Origin: SLJK01 sp964567295
Lineage (GTDB): Bacteria; Bacillota; Dethiobacteria; DTU022; UBA8154
Length of the DNA: 6,551 nt
Reading direction: 5' to 3'
Assembly: GCA_964567295.1 (NCBI GenBank)
Contig: CAZMLU010000078.1
Location: 1 to 6,551 of the forward strand
Positions 1-5,601 of the stretch are shown here, piece after piece (the stretch's first letter is position 1; the number at the start of each line of letters is the position of its first letter). The notes beneath the pieces were generated by a model. That model was not told the origin of the DNA. It made no database searches and saw nothing but the letters and a program-made list of their open reading frames with translations. The position numbers and the translations under genes were made by a program.

Positions 1-332
1 AAGGCGTAAAACAAGCTCGGGGCCAGGGCAAAGATGAAAGAACCGGCACAGGCCACCATCATTCCAGTTGTTACCGTCTTGCGGCTGCCCCAGGAATCAG
101 CCAGCAGGCCAGTGGGAATTTGCATGATGACATAAATAAAGGCGTAACTGCCGGCCAGGGCGCCTACCACGGCGGCATCTTCTATCTGTAAATCCACCAT
201 GAGGCGGTCCAGGACAACAGAGAGGGAAAGGCGGTGGAAGAAAACAATCAGGTAGGCTAAGGCCAGGGCGCTCCACATGATCCAGGCCAGCGTTGAGGTG
301 TCGTGTTTTTGAAAAAACTGCTGCATTTTCAT
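1..332 (-). CDS. MFS transporter, N-terminal part (cut by left window edge)
   Basis: The reverse strand is open from ATG at 332 to the window edge (110 complete codons). The protein begins MKMQQFFQKHDTSTLAWIM, then has a first membrane helix (about residues 15-36, ending in FFHR), a loop, a second helix (about 58-76), the MFS motif A GLLADSWGSRK at about 78-88, and the start of a third helix. Motif A between helices 2 and 3 is the hallmark of major facilitator superfamily carriers, which move small solutes by proton-coupled or exchange transport in the inner membrane. The substrate cannot be told from this fragment. ATG at 332 is chosen because AAAGGAG (343-349 on the complement) lies 10 nt upstream; the in-frame ATG at 326 is too far from it. 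It is divergent from the second MFS gene at 583. A full-length member would be about 400-450 residues, so roughly three quarters lies outside the window. Confidence 0.87.
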   Translation of the reverse strand, partial: MKMQQFFQKHDTSTLAWIMWSALALAYLIVFFHRLSLSVVLDRLMVDLQIEDAAVVGALAGSYAFIYVIMQIPTGLLADSWGSRKTVTTGMMVACAGSFIFALAPSLFYA

Positions 333-363
333 TAAGCGGAATCTCCTTTTTAAATGTGCAAAG

Positions 364-395
364 CCTCCCCTACTTTTACCTTATTTTCGGGGAGG
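364..395. repeat. Inverted repeat CCTCCCC / GGGGAGG, possible operator
   Basis: CCTCCCC (364-370) and GGGGAGG (389-395) are perfect 7-bp arms separated by 18 bp. The G/C-rich arms stand out in AT-rich intergenic DNA. They bracket the candidate leftward -10 element, one arm lying in the -35/-10 spacer and the other at the predicted start point. This would suit a dimeric repressor site controlling the leftward transporter. The alternative is chance or an RNA hairpin; no regulator gene is visible in the window. Confidence 0.35.
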
Positions 396-401
396 AATCA
401 A
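373..401 (-). promoter_or_regulatory. Candidate sigma-A promoter for the leftward MFS gene
   Basis: On the complement, TTGATT (396-401) and TAAAAG (373-378) are separated by exactly 17 bp. Each matches the consensus hexamer at 4 of 6 positions. The predicted start of transcription, near 366, would give a short leader of about 30 nt carrying the AAAGGAG ribosome site. This is a weak match in AT-rich DNA, supported mainly by spacing and position. Confidence 0.28.
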
Positions 402-440
402 GGAAAATTCACAACGGATTTCCTTGGAGAGTGTTTTATG

Positions 441-469
441 TTTTTCTGATGCGGCGTTCATGTTATAAT
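441..469 (+). promoter_or_regulatory. Extended -10 promoter for the OFA-type MFS gene
   Basis: TGTTATAAT at 461-469 is a perfect extended -10 element (TG, one base, TATAAT). At 16-17 bp upstream only a weak T-rich -35 region is present (around 441-447), which is acceptable because the extended -10 can compensate. Transcription would start near 476, leaving a leader of about 107 nt before the ATG at 583. It is the best rightward promoter between the two divergent transporters. Confidence 0.5.
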
Positions 470-502
470 GAAAAAAGCTTGGAAATAAAGGACGCGTTTT
501 AT

Positions 503-516
503 TTGGTGATTACCAA
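503..516. promoter_or_regulatory. Palindromic operator candidate TTGGTGATTACCAA
   Basis: TTGGT (503-507) and ACCAA (512-516) are perfect arms around GATT. The GGT-N4-ACC core resembles the dyads bound by GntR-type and similar helix-turn-helix repressors (general family knowledge). It lies about 30-40 bp downstream of the predicted rightward start point, where a bound repressor could block elongation. As RNA it would be a small 5-bp hairpin in the leader. Confidence 0.3.
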
Positions 517-582
517 TGTCCAGGGATGATTTTAATTTAAAGGGTAGTGTATCCTAATATTTTCTAAATAAAGGGGTATAAT

Positions 583-1607
583 ATGTATAAGGGTTGGAAG
601 GTGGCCCTGGCTGGACTATGCATAAATATTTTGACCGGTTTTCCCTATGCCTGGAGTATTTTCGCCAGCGGGCTGAGTAGGGACCTGGGGTGGACTTATA
701 CCCAGGCTGCCCTGCCCTATACTGTTTTTCTTTTTACTTATGCCACTGCCATGGCTTTAACCGGCCGTCTGCAGGACCGGTTTGGCCCGCGGGTGGTTAT
801 CATTATTGGTGGATTCCTGGTTGGAATCGCTTCCATCCTCAGTGCCTTCCTACTCAATCCCCTGGGTATTACCCTGATGTGGGGTGTTTTGTGGGGCTTG
901 GGGGTGGCCTGCTGTTTTGCTTCTGTTACTCCCGCTGCAATAAAATGGTTTCCCCCAGAGCGCAAAGGCTTTGTTACGGGAATCGTGGTTTTTGGCATGG
1001 GGTTTTCCGCCTTTATTATGGCCCCCCTGGTCCATCTCCTCCTTTCTCAGCAGGGACTCCAGCAAACATTTCTCCTGATCGGGATAGCCCTGTTGGTAGG
1101 AGTACTCCTCCTGGCACAGTTGGTAGAAAACCCTCCTTCTGGTGATGAGGATAGAGGTCAGGAGTTGAAGACAGGCGGCATGAAAAAGATTGCACCTCAA
1201 TCTCCCTGGGAGATTTTCCGTCATCCACAGTTTTATATGCTGTGGGTTATGTTTTGTCTTACCACAGGAACAGGGGTAACCTTTGTTACCCACATGGATA
1301 CCATTGCGCGGGTGCATGCCTCCTATGAAATGGGTTTTATAATTGTTTCGCTTTTTGCCTTTTTCAATGCCAGTGGCAGGATAATAGTCGGGCTTCTATC
1401 CGACCGCATTGGGCGGGATAGGTCCATGACCCTGGTATTCACAGCTATGGCTCTCATTGTAGGCGGAGTTCTCCTGGTTGAATCTCCCCTGATGCTGGCC
1501 GTCTCTGTTTCCTTGTTAGGGCTATCTTATGGCGGCTTATTTAGCCTTTTCCCGGCGACTACCGCCAGCTTTTTCGGCGAAGAAAACTTCGGCCTTTTTT
1601 ACGGTCT
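583..1607 (+). CDS. MFS transporter, oxalate/formate antiporter (OFA) type, 3' end lost in assembly gap
   Basis: 341 codons are readable before the N run. The N-terminal GWKVALAG, PYAWSIFASGL and GWTYTQAALPYTVF segments, the motif A copy GRLQDRFGPR (residues 61-70, with the GPR ending typical of OFA carriers), and KWFPPERKGFVTGIVVFGMG (121-140) together point to the OFA family. These are inner-membrane antiporters or symporters of small carboxylates. A central hydrophilic loop (about 182-205) precedes the second half, which has its own motif A copy, GLLSDRIGRD (270-279). About ten membrane helices are present. Family members have about 400-430 residues, so the last one or two helices are missing. 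The start is supported by AAAGGGG (570-576), 6 nt upstream. An apparent read-through of the gap ending at 1764 is an artefact, because that tail overlaps the ribosome site and first codons of the next gene. The exact substrate is not determinable. Confidence 0.9.
1576..1600 (+). other. Terminator-like hairpin inside the MFS gene, next to the gap
   Basis: GGCGAAG (1576-1582), loop AAAA, then CTTCG-g-CC (1587-1594, one bulged G) is followed at once by six T residues (1595-1600). This is the shape of an intrinsic terminator, yet it lies inside an intact reading frame coding for FFGEENFGLF, a region conserved in OFA carriers. It is probably a coincidence of coding sequence, but it could cause some premature termination or have helped break the assembly 8 bases later. 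Confidence 0.3.
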
Positions 1608-1707
1608 NNNNNNNNNNNNNNNNNNNNNNNNNNNNNNNNNNNNNNNNNNNNNNNNNNNNNNNNNNNNNNNNNNNNNNNNNNNNNNNNNNNNNNNNNNNNN
1701 NNNNNNN
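1608..1707. other. Assembly gap (100 N)
   Basis: Exactly 100 consecutive N, the customary placeholder for a scaffold gap of unknown size. It hides the 3' end of the MFS gene and whatever separates it from the moxR-like gene, possibly including a terminator and the operon promoter. The missing 60-90 residues of the transporter would need about 180-270 nt, so the real gap is probably longer than 100. Confidence 0.97.
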
Positions 1708-1713
1708 TTGATT

Positions 1714-1719
1714 GGAGGG
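1714..1719 (+). promoter_or_regulatory. Ribosome binding site deciding a TTG start
   Basis: GGAGGG sits 5 nt before TTG at 1725. The strong complementarity to the 16S rRNA 3' end and the ideal spacing make TTG the start of the MoxR protein. The first in-frame ATG (1773) would remove 16 conserved N-terminal residues and has no comparable site. Confidence 0.8.
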
Positions 1720-1724
1720 TTTTT

Positions 1725-2666
1725 TTGGATTTCTCACTCTGCCACAAGATTACTGAAAATATAAACAAGGTAATGGTGGGTAAAGAGACGACGACGAAAA
1801 TGATTCTGGTAGCTCTTCTGGCGGAAGGCCATATTTTGCTGGAAGATGTGCCCGGGGTGGGAAAGACCCTCATGACCAGGACACTGGCCCGGAGTATGGG
1901 TGGGATTTTCAAGCGGATCCAGTTTACCCCGGACCTTCTTCCCTCTGACGTAACGGGCTTCAATGTTTATGACCAAAGGACTGGGGAATTCAAGTTCCAG
2001 TCCGGTCCCATATTCTCTAATGTGCTGCTGGCCGACGAGATAAACCGTACGATTCCCCGCACCCAGTCCAGCTTGCTGGAGTGCATGGAAGAGGGACAGG
2101 TCACCGTTGATGGTGTGACCAAGCCTCTGCCCCAGCCATTTCTTGTGCTGGCCACTCAGAACCCCATTGAGCTGGAAGGAACATTTCTCCTTCCTGAGGC
2201 CCAACTGGATCGATTCCTGATGCGTATAGAACTGGGTTACCCTTCTCGTGAGGAAGAGCTCTTTATCCTGGAACGATTTCAAAAAGAGGACCCGTTGCCG
2301 GGGTTGGAAGCGGTGGCAGAACCAGAGGAGATTGTTATGCTGCAGACGGGCAGAAGAGAGGTCCTTGTTTCTGCAGAGGTGAGCAACTATATTGTGACCC
2401 TGGTAGAAGAGACGCGCAGTTCACCACAGGTGCGTCATGGTGCCAGTCCCCGGGCTTCCCTGCATCTGATGCGTGCTGCACAGGCACTGGCAGCTGTTGA
2501 AGGTAGAGAATATGTACTGCCTGACGATGTGAAATCCCTGGCTGTATCTGTCCTGTCCCATCGTCTTGTTATGGAGACTAAAGAAAAGATAAAGGGTGTA
2601 ACACCGGCAGAGGTGCTGGAAGAAATACTAGAAAAAGTGCCGGTGCCGATTCCTACGTTATCATGA
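1725..2666 (+). CDS. MoxR family AAA+ ATPase (YeaC-like)
   Basis: This 313-residue cytoplasmic ATPase contains every MoxR landmark: KVMVGKE near the N-terminus (15-21), Walker A EDVPGVGKT (40-48), the MoxR signature FTPDLLPSDVTG (67-78), Walker B LLADEINR (101-108, D104/E105), sensor 1 ATQNP (143-147), the arginine-finger segment LPEAQLDRF (156-164) and sensor 2 GASPRA (239-244). The length is typical. MoxR proteins form hexameric rings and act as chaperone-like remodelers of partner proteins, usually von Willebrand-domain proteins encoded next door. Here the partner is the DUF58 gene, whose ATG overlaps this gene's TGA (ATGA), indicating translational coupling. The start is TTG with a strong ribosome site. 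The gene corresponds in position and family to B. subtilis yeaC. The client substrate is unknown. Any promoter of its own would lie in the assembly gap or further upstream. Confidence 0.97.
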   Translation: MDFSLCHKITENINKVMVGKETTTKMILVALLAEGHILLEDVPGVGKTLMTRTLARSMGGIFKRIQFTPDLLPSDVTGFNVYDQRTGEFKFQSGPIFSNVLLADEINRTIPRTQSSLLECMEEGQVTVDGVTKPLPQPFLVLATQNPIELEGTFLLPEAQLDRFLMRIELGYPSREEELFILERFQKEDPLPGLEAVAEPEEIVMLQTGRREVLVSAEVSNYIVTLVEETRSSPQVRHGASPRASLHLMRAAQALAAVEGREYVLPDDVKSLAVSVLSHRLVMETKEKIKGVTPAEVLEEILEKVPVPIPTLS

Positions 2667-3919
2667 TGAGCCAGGGAATAGATGAACAGGTAAGCCAGAG
2701 CGTGCATGAAACCAGGGTTCCAACCGTTTTTATTACCGGACTATTCCAGTTTTTTGCTTTTCTTCTTCTATTCATATCCTTGCTATACGGGCAGCAGGAG
2801 CTTGTTTTGCTGGCTCTTTTGGTGCTGGTAATGTTTGGCGGTTCCAGGCTCTGGTGTCGGTTGAGTTTAAAAAGAGTGAACTGCCGTTTAAGTTCTGCGA
2901 AAGAAAGAGCCTTTCCGAACGAGCAAATTGCCCTAAAAGCAGAGGTAACCAATGTCAAGTTCCTCCCCGTTTGGCTGCAGTTGAAGATTCCTGTTGATGG
3001 CAACCTTGTTTTTGCTTCTGGAGAACATGTTTTTACAGAGGAATGCAGTCTACCCTGGTACGGACGCTCTTCATGGCTTTTGGAATTGAAAGCCCTGCGT
3101 AGGGGGTGTTTCCAGATAGGCCCCCCTGTGGTAAAAACAGGCGATCTTTTTGGGTTTTACCAGCGGCAGAAAAGTTTTTCTGATGCCAGGCAGATAGTGA
3201 TTTATCCCCGGCTGGTTTCCCTGAATTATTTGTTTTCTCCATTGAAGGAATTGTTTGGTAAACCCGGCCTGAAAAGCCCCGTTACTGATCCAGTTTACCC
3301 TGTGGCTACAAGGGATTACCGCGATGGTAATCCTGCCCGGCATATCCACTGGAAGGCGAGTGCACGTCAAAATCGCTTGCAAGAAAAGGTTTTTGAGCCT
3401 TCTTCCAAGAGAAAAACTTTTCTAATGGTGGATGTGGATTCTTTCAGCAGCAGCAAAGAAGAGAATCTTTTTGAGCGTGCCCTGGAGGTTGTGGCTGCTA
3501 TGGCCATGGAATTTGACCGTGAAGGAAGTCCCTATGGTATTCTATCTAATGGTTCCGTGGTGGGGGAAATGGCTGCCGAACTACCCGTAGCGGGTGGACC
3601 GCAGCAGCTTCCCGCTGCCCTGGAAATACTGGCCAGGTTGCAGATGAATCCTGCACAGGATATGAAAGAATTGTTGATGCAGAAAATACAGCCCATCGGC
3701 AGCCTGGGCTGTATATATTTTACGGCCCTCCCTGATAATAATTTTACGGATGCTTCAGAGATATTCAAGCATTTTGGTATACCCGCGATATATGTGTTGG
3801 GCAAGTCTAGCGGTTTAACCCTGCCAGATGATAAAAGGACCTGCCTGCTGGAGGATCTCCACGGGGAAAATTTGGATTATATTGAGACTGATATGAAAAG
3901 GATACTGCAGGAAGGGTGA
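2663..3919 (+). CDS. DUF58 domain membrane protein (YeaD-like)
   Basis: This 418-residue protein has two membrane helices near the N-terminus (about 21-42 and 46-60), a beta-rich region, and then the DUF58 hallmarks: RRGCFQIGPPVVKTGDLFGFY (146-166), IVIYPRLVSL (178-187) and DYRDGNPARHIHWKASARQN (218-237). After these comes a von Willebrand-like fold beginning KTFLMVDVDSF (251-261). The metal-binding DxSxS motif of true vWA domains is degenerate: D257 is kept, but the two serine positions are D259 and F261. The rest of the protein is probably cytoplasmic and is the expected partner of the MoxR ATPase. The start is the first ATG of the ATGATG at 2663, overlapping the moxR stop by 4 nt; ATG at 2666 is equally possible. 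It is equivalent in family and order to B. subtilis yeaD. The biochemical role is not established; a membrane-anchored adaptor for MoxR remodeling is the usual inference. Confidence 0.95.
   Translation: MMSQGIDEQVSQSVHETRVPTVFITGLFQFFAFLLLFISLLYGQQELVLLALLVLVMFGGSRLWCRLSLKRVNCRLSSAKERAFPNEQIALKAEVTNVKFLPVWLQLKIPVDGNLVFASGEHVFTEECSLPWYGRSSWLLELKALRRGCFQIGPPVVKTGDLFGFYQRQKSFSDARQIVIYPRLVSLNYLFSPLKELFGKPGLKSPVTDPVYPVATRDYRDGNPARHIHWKASARQNRLQEKVFEPSSKRKTFLMVDVDSFSSSKEENLFERALEVVAAMAMEFDREGSPYGILSNGSVVGEMAAELPVAGGPQQLPAALEILARLQMNPAQDMKELLMQKIQPIGSLGCIYFTALPDNNFTDASEIFKHFGIPAIYVLGKSSGLTLPDDKRTCLLEDLHGENLDYIETDMKRILQEG
3686..3714 (+). repeat. Perfect 10-bp inverted repeat inside the DUF58 gene
   Basis: ATACAGCCCA (3686-3695) and TGGGCTGTAT (3705-3714) pair perfectly across a 9-nt loop. 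They are preceded by AGAAA and followed by ATATTTTA, giving a terminator-like hairpin with A-rich and T-rich flanks on the two sides. It lies in frame within the code for IQPIGSLGCIY. It could attenuate transcription or protect the mRNA, or it may be chance. Confidence 0.5.
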
Positions 3920-3925
3920 GAGTAG

Positions 3926-5332
3926 ATGCTTGGAGGTAAAAATAATCTTTTCATTCTTTCAGCCGCAGGTATGGAGCTCAGCTGGCTCTACGCTCTATCC
4001 TGTTCCTTCTTTCTGCTTGCTGAGGCCCCACTATTTCCCCCATGGATTGCTGTCTTGTTTTTTCTGTTGGCAGCAGGATTGACCTCATTATTAAGAGAAA
4101 GAGGGCTGCGAATTATTGCACATATAATATTTCACCTTTTATTATACCTGGTCCTGCTCTTGTGGAGTCTCTATGTTTATGGCGCATGGGAGATGCCATT
4201 CTGGAGCGGAGTTTGGCTGGAGCAGCTTTTTAAACAGCAGCGTAGCTTGCAAGAAGGGTTTGTCCTTTTCCAAATCCCTTTTTGGGGCTTTATATTTTAT
4301 TACGGTGGACTGGCTATGACGCTGCGCTCCTCGCAGTATTTAGGAGTTACCTCCCGCTTTGATATAGGTATTTTTGCTTTTCTTCTGACCTATATTATTA
4401 TCGGGGTCGCCGGGCTTTCTTTTCCTAACGGTGCGCTCTTGATCGTCTCTTTTTTCTTATTCAGTATGCTTTCTATTGCCCTGGTACGTAATCTAGGAGG
4501 TTCCAAAGCCGATTATCTCCCTCGCTTTCGTGGCATAGGTTCAATTCTGGCATTTGCAGGTAGCGTCCTTCTTTTCGGAGCGGGTGCCCTGCTTTTTTTA
4601 TTACCTTATCTTACCACGGCAGCAGAAAGGGGCTTGGTAATGGTAGAAGGAGTAGCAAGGCCGCTGGGGTCAGTCATAACCAGGATACTACTTTTTTTCT
4701 ATGGTTCCAGGTCAGCGGTTGAGCAAGAAAGCCCTGAGGGTTTGGGCAGTTACCCTGGAGAGGGCATGGAGAGGGTTGAACCATCCTGGTGGGAGCTTTT
4801 ACTGGAGCAGATCGTTATCTGGGGTGGCCTGGGCATTCTGATACTATTGTTTCTAGCCCTGGCCGGTTGGTGCCTATGGTCTTTATGGAAGTGGCTTTTT
4901 ACTCGTGAAGCGGGGACGAAAGAGCGAAAGGGATTAGCAGAAGAAATCGTTCTTTGGCTGGTAAAACTGTATGTCCGCCTCAAGGAACTTAGTCACCGGG
5001 CGCGAAAAAAGTTGTGGCCTATAAGCATGGGGCAAGGAAGTGCAGCCGTATTTTTCCTGCGTCTGGTAAAATGGGGAAGCTCATCCGGTCTTTCCCGTTC
5101 CTCAAATATGACTCCTAGAGAATACAGTGCCCTTCTGTGTCAATATTTTCCAGATATCAAGAAAGAAATAGAGCTGATAGCGGAAGGATTTAACAGGGAG
5201 TTTTATGGGAAAAGGATCCTGGAAAAAGAACAGGCACATTTGCTCAAAAAGGCCTGGCGCAGACTTTCCAGTCCTTTGATCTGGCCCAGACGACTCTTAA
5301 TCAAGCTAAAAGGGATAAGTGCTGACCATTAG
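3926..5332 (+). CDS. TgpA/YebA-like membrane protein with DUF4129 C-terminus, no transglutaminase domain
   Basis: This 468-residue polytopic membrane protein occupies the third position of a MoxR-DUF58 operon, where TgpA/YebA transglutaminase proteins usually sit. About seven N-terminal membrane helices can be seen (roughly 18-34, 38-56, 62-86, 112-131, 146-165, 169-187, 206-229). A loop of about 65 residues follows, rich in S, G, E and P, then a further helix (296-322). The cytoplasmic tail contains a DUF4129-like segment: TPREYSALLCQYFP (396-409), a helix, EGFNREFYG (420-428) and a KKAWRRL end (441-447). Typical TgpA/YebA proteins have 650-750 residues with a Cys-His-Asp transglutaminase core between the last helices. 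Here that loop is far too short and has no such residues. The start ATG follows the DUF58 stop by 6 nt; AAGGG (3912-3916) lies 9 nt upstream. It is probably a scaffold or client of the MoxR-DUF58 pair, not an enzyme. Confidence 0.85.
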   Translation: MLGGKNNLFILSAAGMELSWLYALSCSFFLLAEAPLFPPWIAVLFFLLAAGLTSLLRERGLRIIAHIIFHLLLYLVLLLWSLYVYGAWEMPFWSGVWLEQLFKQQRSLQEGFVLFQIPFWGFIFYYGGLAMTLRSSQYLGVTSRFDIGIFAFLLTYIIIGVAGLSFPNGALLIVSFFLFSMLSIALVRNLGGSKADYLPRFRGIGSILAFAGSVLLFGAGALLFLLPYLTTAAERGLVMVEGVARPLGSVITRILLFFYGSRSAVEQESPEGLGSYPGEGMERVEPSWWELLLEQIVIWGGLGILILLFLALAGWCLWSLWKWLFTREAGTKERKGLAEEIVLWLVKLYVRLKELSHRARKKLWPISMGQGSAAVFFLRLVKWGSSSGLSRSSNMTPREYSALLCQYFPDIKKEIELIAEGFNREFYGKRILEKEQAHLLKKAWRRLSSPLIWPRRLLIKLKGISADH

Positions 5333-5357
5333 CACCGTCCTTCAAAGTTGTTGTCAG

Positions 5358-5381
5358 GATGACTCCTCCTGTCATCACTTT
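5358..5381 (+). terminator. Weak hairpin after the MoxR operon, possible terminator
   Basis: GATGAC (5358-5363) and GTCATC (5371-5376) pair perfectly around TCCTCCT, and ACTTT just after can pair with AAAGT (5344-5348), extending the stem past a 9-nt bulge. Only a short ACTTTC follows instead of a T run, so termination would be weak and read-through into the next gene is plausible. A second small hairpin, GTGCT/AGCAC (5319-5335), overlaps the stop codon of the preceding gene. Confidence 0.25.
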
Positions 5382-5467
5382 CAAAGGATAGCGAGAGGAG
5401 GTAAGGGACCTGATATATTAATTATATCTGGCAATTTTCTTGAAAAAATTAACTTGTTTAGGAGGGT

Positions 5468-5497
5468 TTTACAACATGGCTGTCGAAATGATATAAT
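5468..5497 (+). promoter_or_regulatory. Sigma-A promoter for the TM-helix membrane protein gene
   Basis: TTTACA (5468-5473, 5 of 6 to consensus) and TATAAT (5492-5497, perfect) are separated by 18 bp; TTACAA with a 17-bp spacer is an alternative reading of the same -35 region. Transcription would begin near 5504 and give a leader of about 127 nt ahead of the ATG at 5631. It is the strongest promoter match in the window and implies that the downstream gene is expressed independently of the MoxR operon. Confidence 0.55.
5476..5496 (+). other. Six-codon open frame MAVEMI with a strong ribosome site
   Basis: GGAGGG (5461-5466) precedes ATG at 5476 by about 10 nt; the frame ATG-GCT-GTC-GAA-ATG-ATA ends at TAA (5494-5496). 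It overlaps the promoter spacer and -10 element, so it could only be translated on transcripts reading through from upstream. It may be a leader peptide, the remnant of a decayed gene, or chance. There is no sign of a regulated leader, such as runs of one codon. Confidence 0.15.
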
Positions 5498-5518
5498 ATT
5501 CAGGCAATCTGGCTATTA
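5494..5518. promoter_or_regulatory. Imperfect dyad over the predicted transcription start
   Basis: The arms TAATA..CAG (5494-5503) and CTG..TATTA (5509-5518) are symmetric around position 5506, with 8 of 10 positions complementary. The dyad overlaps the 3' part of the -10 element and the predicted start point, a classic place for a repressor site. No regulator gene is visible nearby. Confidence 0.28.
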
Positions 5519-5533
5519 TTAACTTGATGGGCT

Positions 5534-5601
5534 AGATATTGCTGAATCTGAACGTGATTCAATCTCAAACTATGAAAGGGGGCTCAAGGCCCGAAATATC
5601 T
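5534..5601 (+). promoter_or_regulatory. Possible structured leader RNA (three-way junction)
   Basis: AGATATT (5534-5540) pairs perfectly with AATATCT (5595-5601). This stem encloses two hairpins: TGAATC/GATTCA (5543-5548 with 5556-5561, 7-nt loop) and GGGC/GCCC (5580-5583 with 5589-5592, 5-nt loop). The result is a compact junction ending 16 nt before the ribosome site. A second copy of AAATATC (5608-5614) could replace the 3' side of the closing stem, pairing next to the ribosome site. The layout recalls small riboswitches, but it matches no class I recognise (not purine, c-di-GMP or fluoride), and stems this short can arise by chance. Confidence 0.28.

Noticed and set aside
293..529. A 78-codon plus-strand open frame across the divergent intergenic region
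   Set aside because: It starts inside the antisense of the leftward MFS gene, lacks a ribosome site, has a composition unlike a protein gene, and runs through the predicted promoters of both transporters.
577..582. TATAAT immediately before the ATG of the OFA transporter as a -10 element
   Set aside because: It would make a leaderless transcript starting inside the gene, has no -35 at the right distance, and overlaps the ribosome-site spacer. The extended -10 at 461-469 is better.
1967..2707. Long antisense open frames under the moxR-like gene
   Set aside because: They are shadows of a strongly conserved AAA+ gene on the plus strand and have no ribosome sites or domain content.
5353..5376. 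GATGACTCCT resembles the 3' conserved block of the fluoride (crcB) riboswitch
   Set aside because: The 5' GGNGATGG-type block and pseudoknot partner are absent, the upstream sequence is the end of a coding gene, and no fluoride exporter follows.
5418..5452. AT-rich inverted repeats (TTAATT/AATTAA and AATTTT/AAAATT) as a terminator
   Set aside because: The stems are only A/T pairs and no T run follows; such pairings are expected by chance in AT-rich spacer DNA.
5319..5522. A 67-codon frame starting at GTG 5319 with AAAGGG upstream, containing a CC...CHH cluster
   Set aside because: It overlaps the 3' end of the DUF4129 gene and runs through hairpins, an AT-rich spacer and the next gene's promoter. 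The sequence has no recognisable domain, so I treat it as chance.
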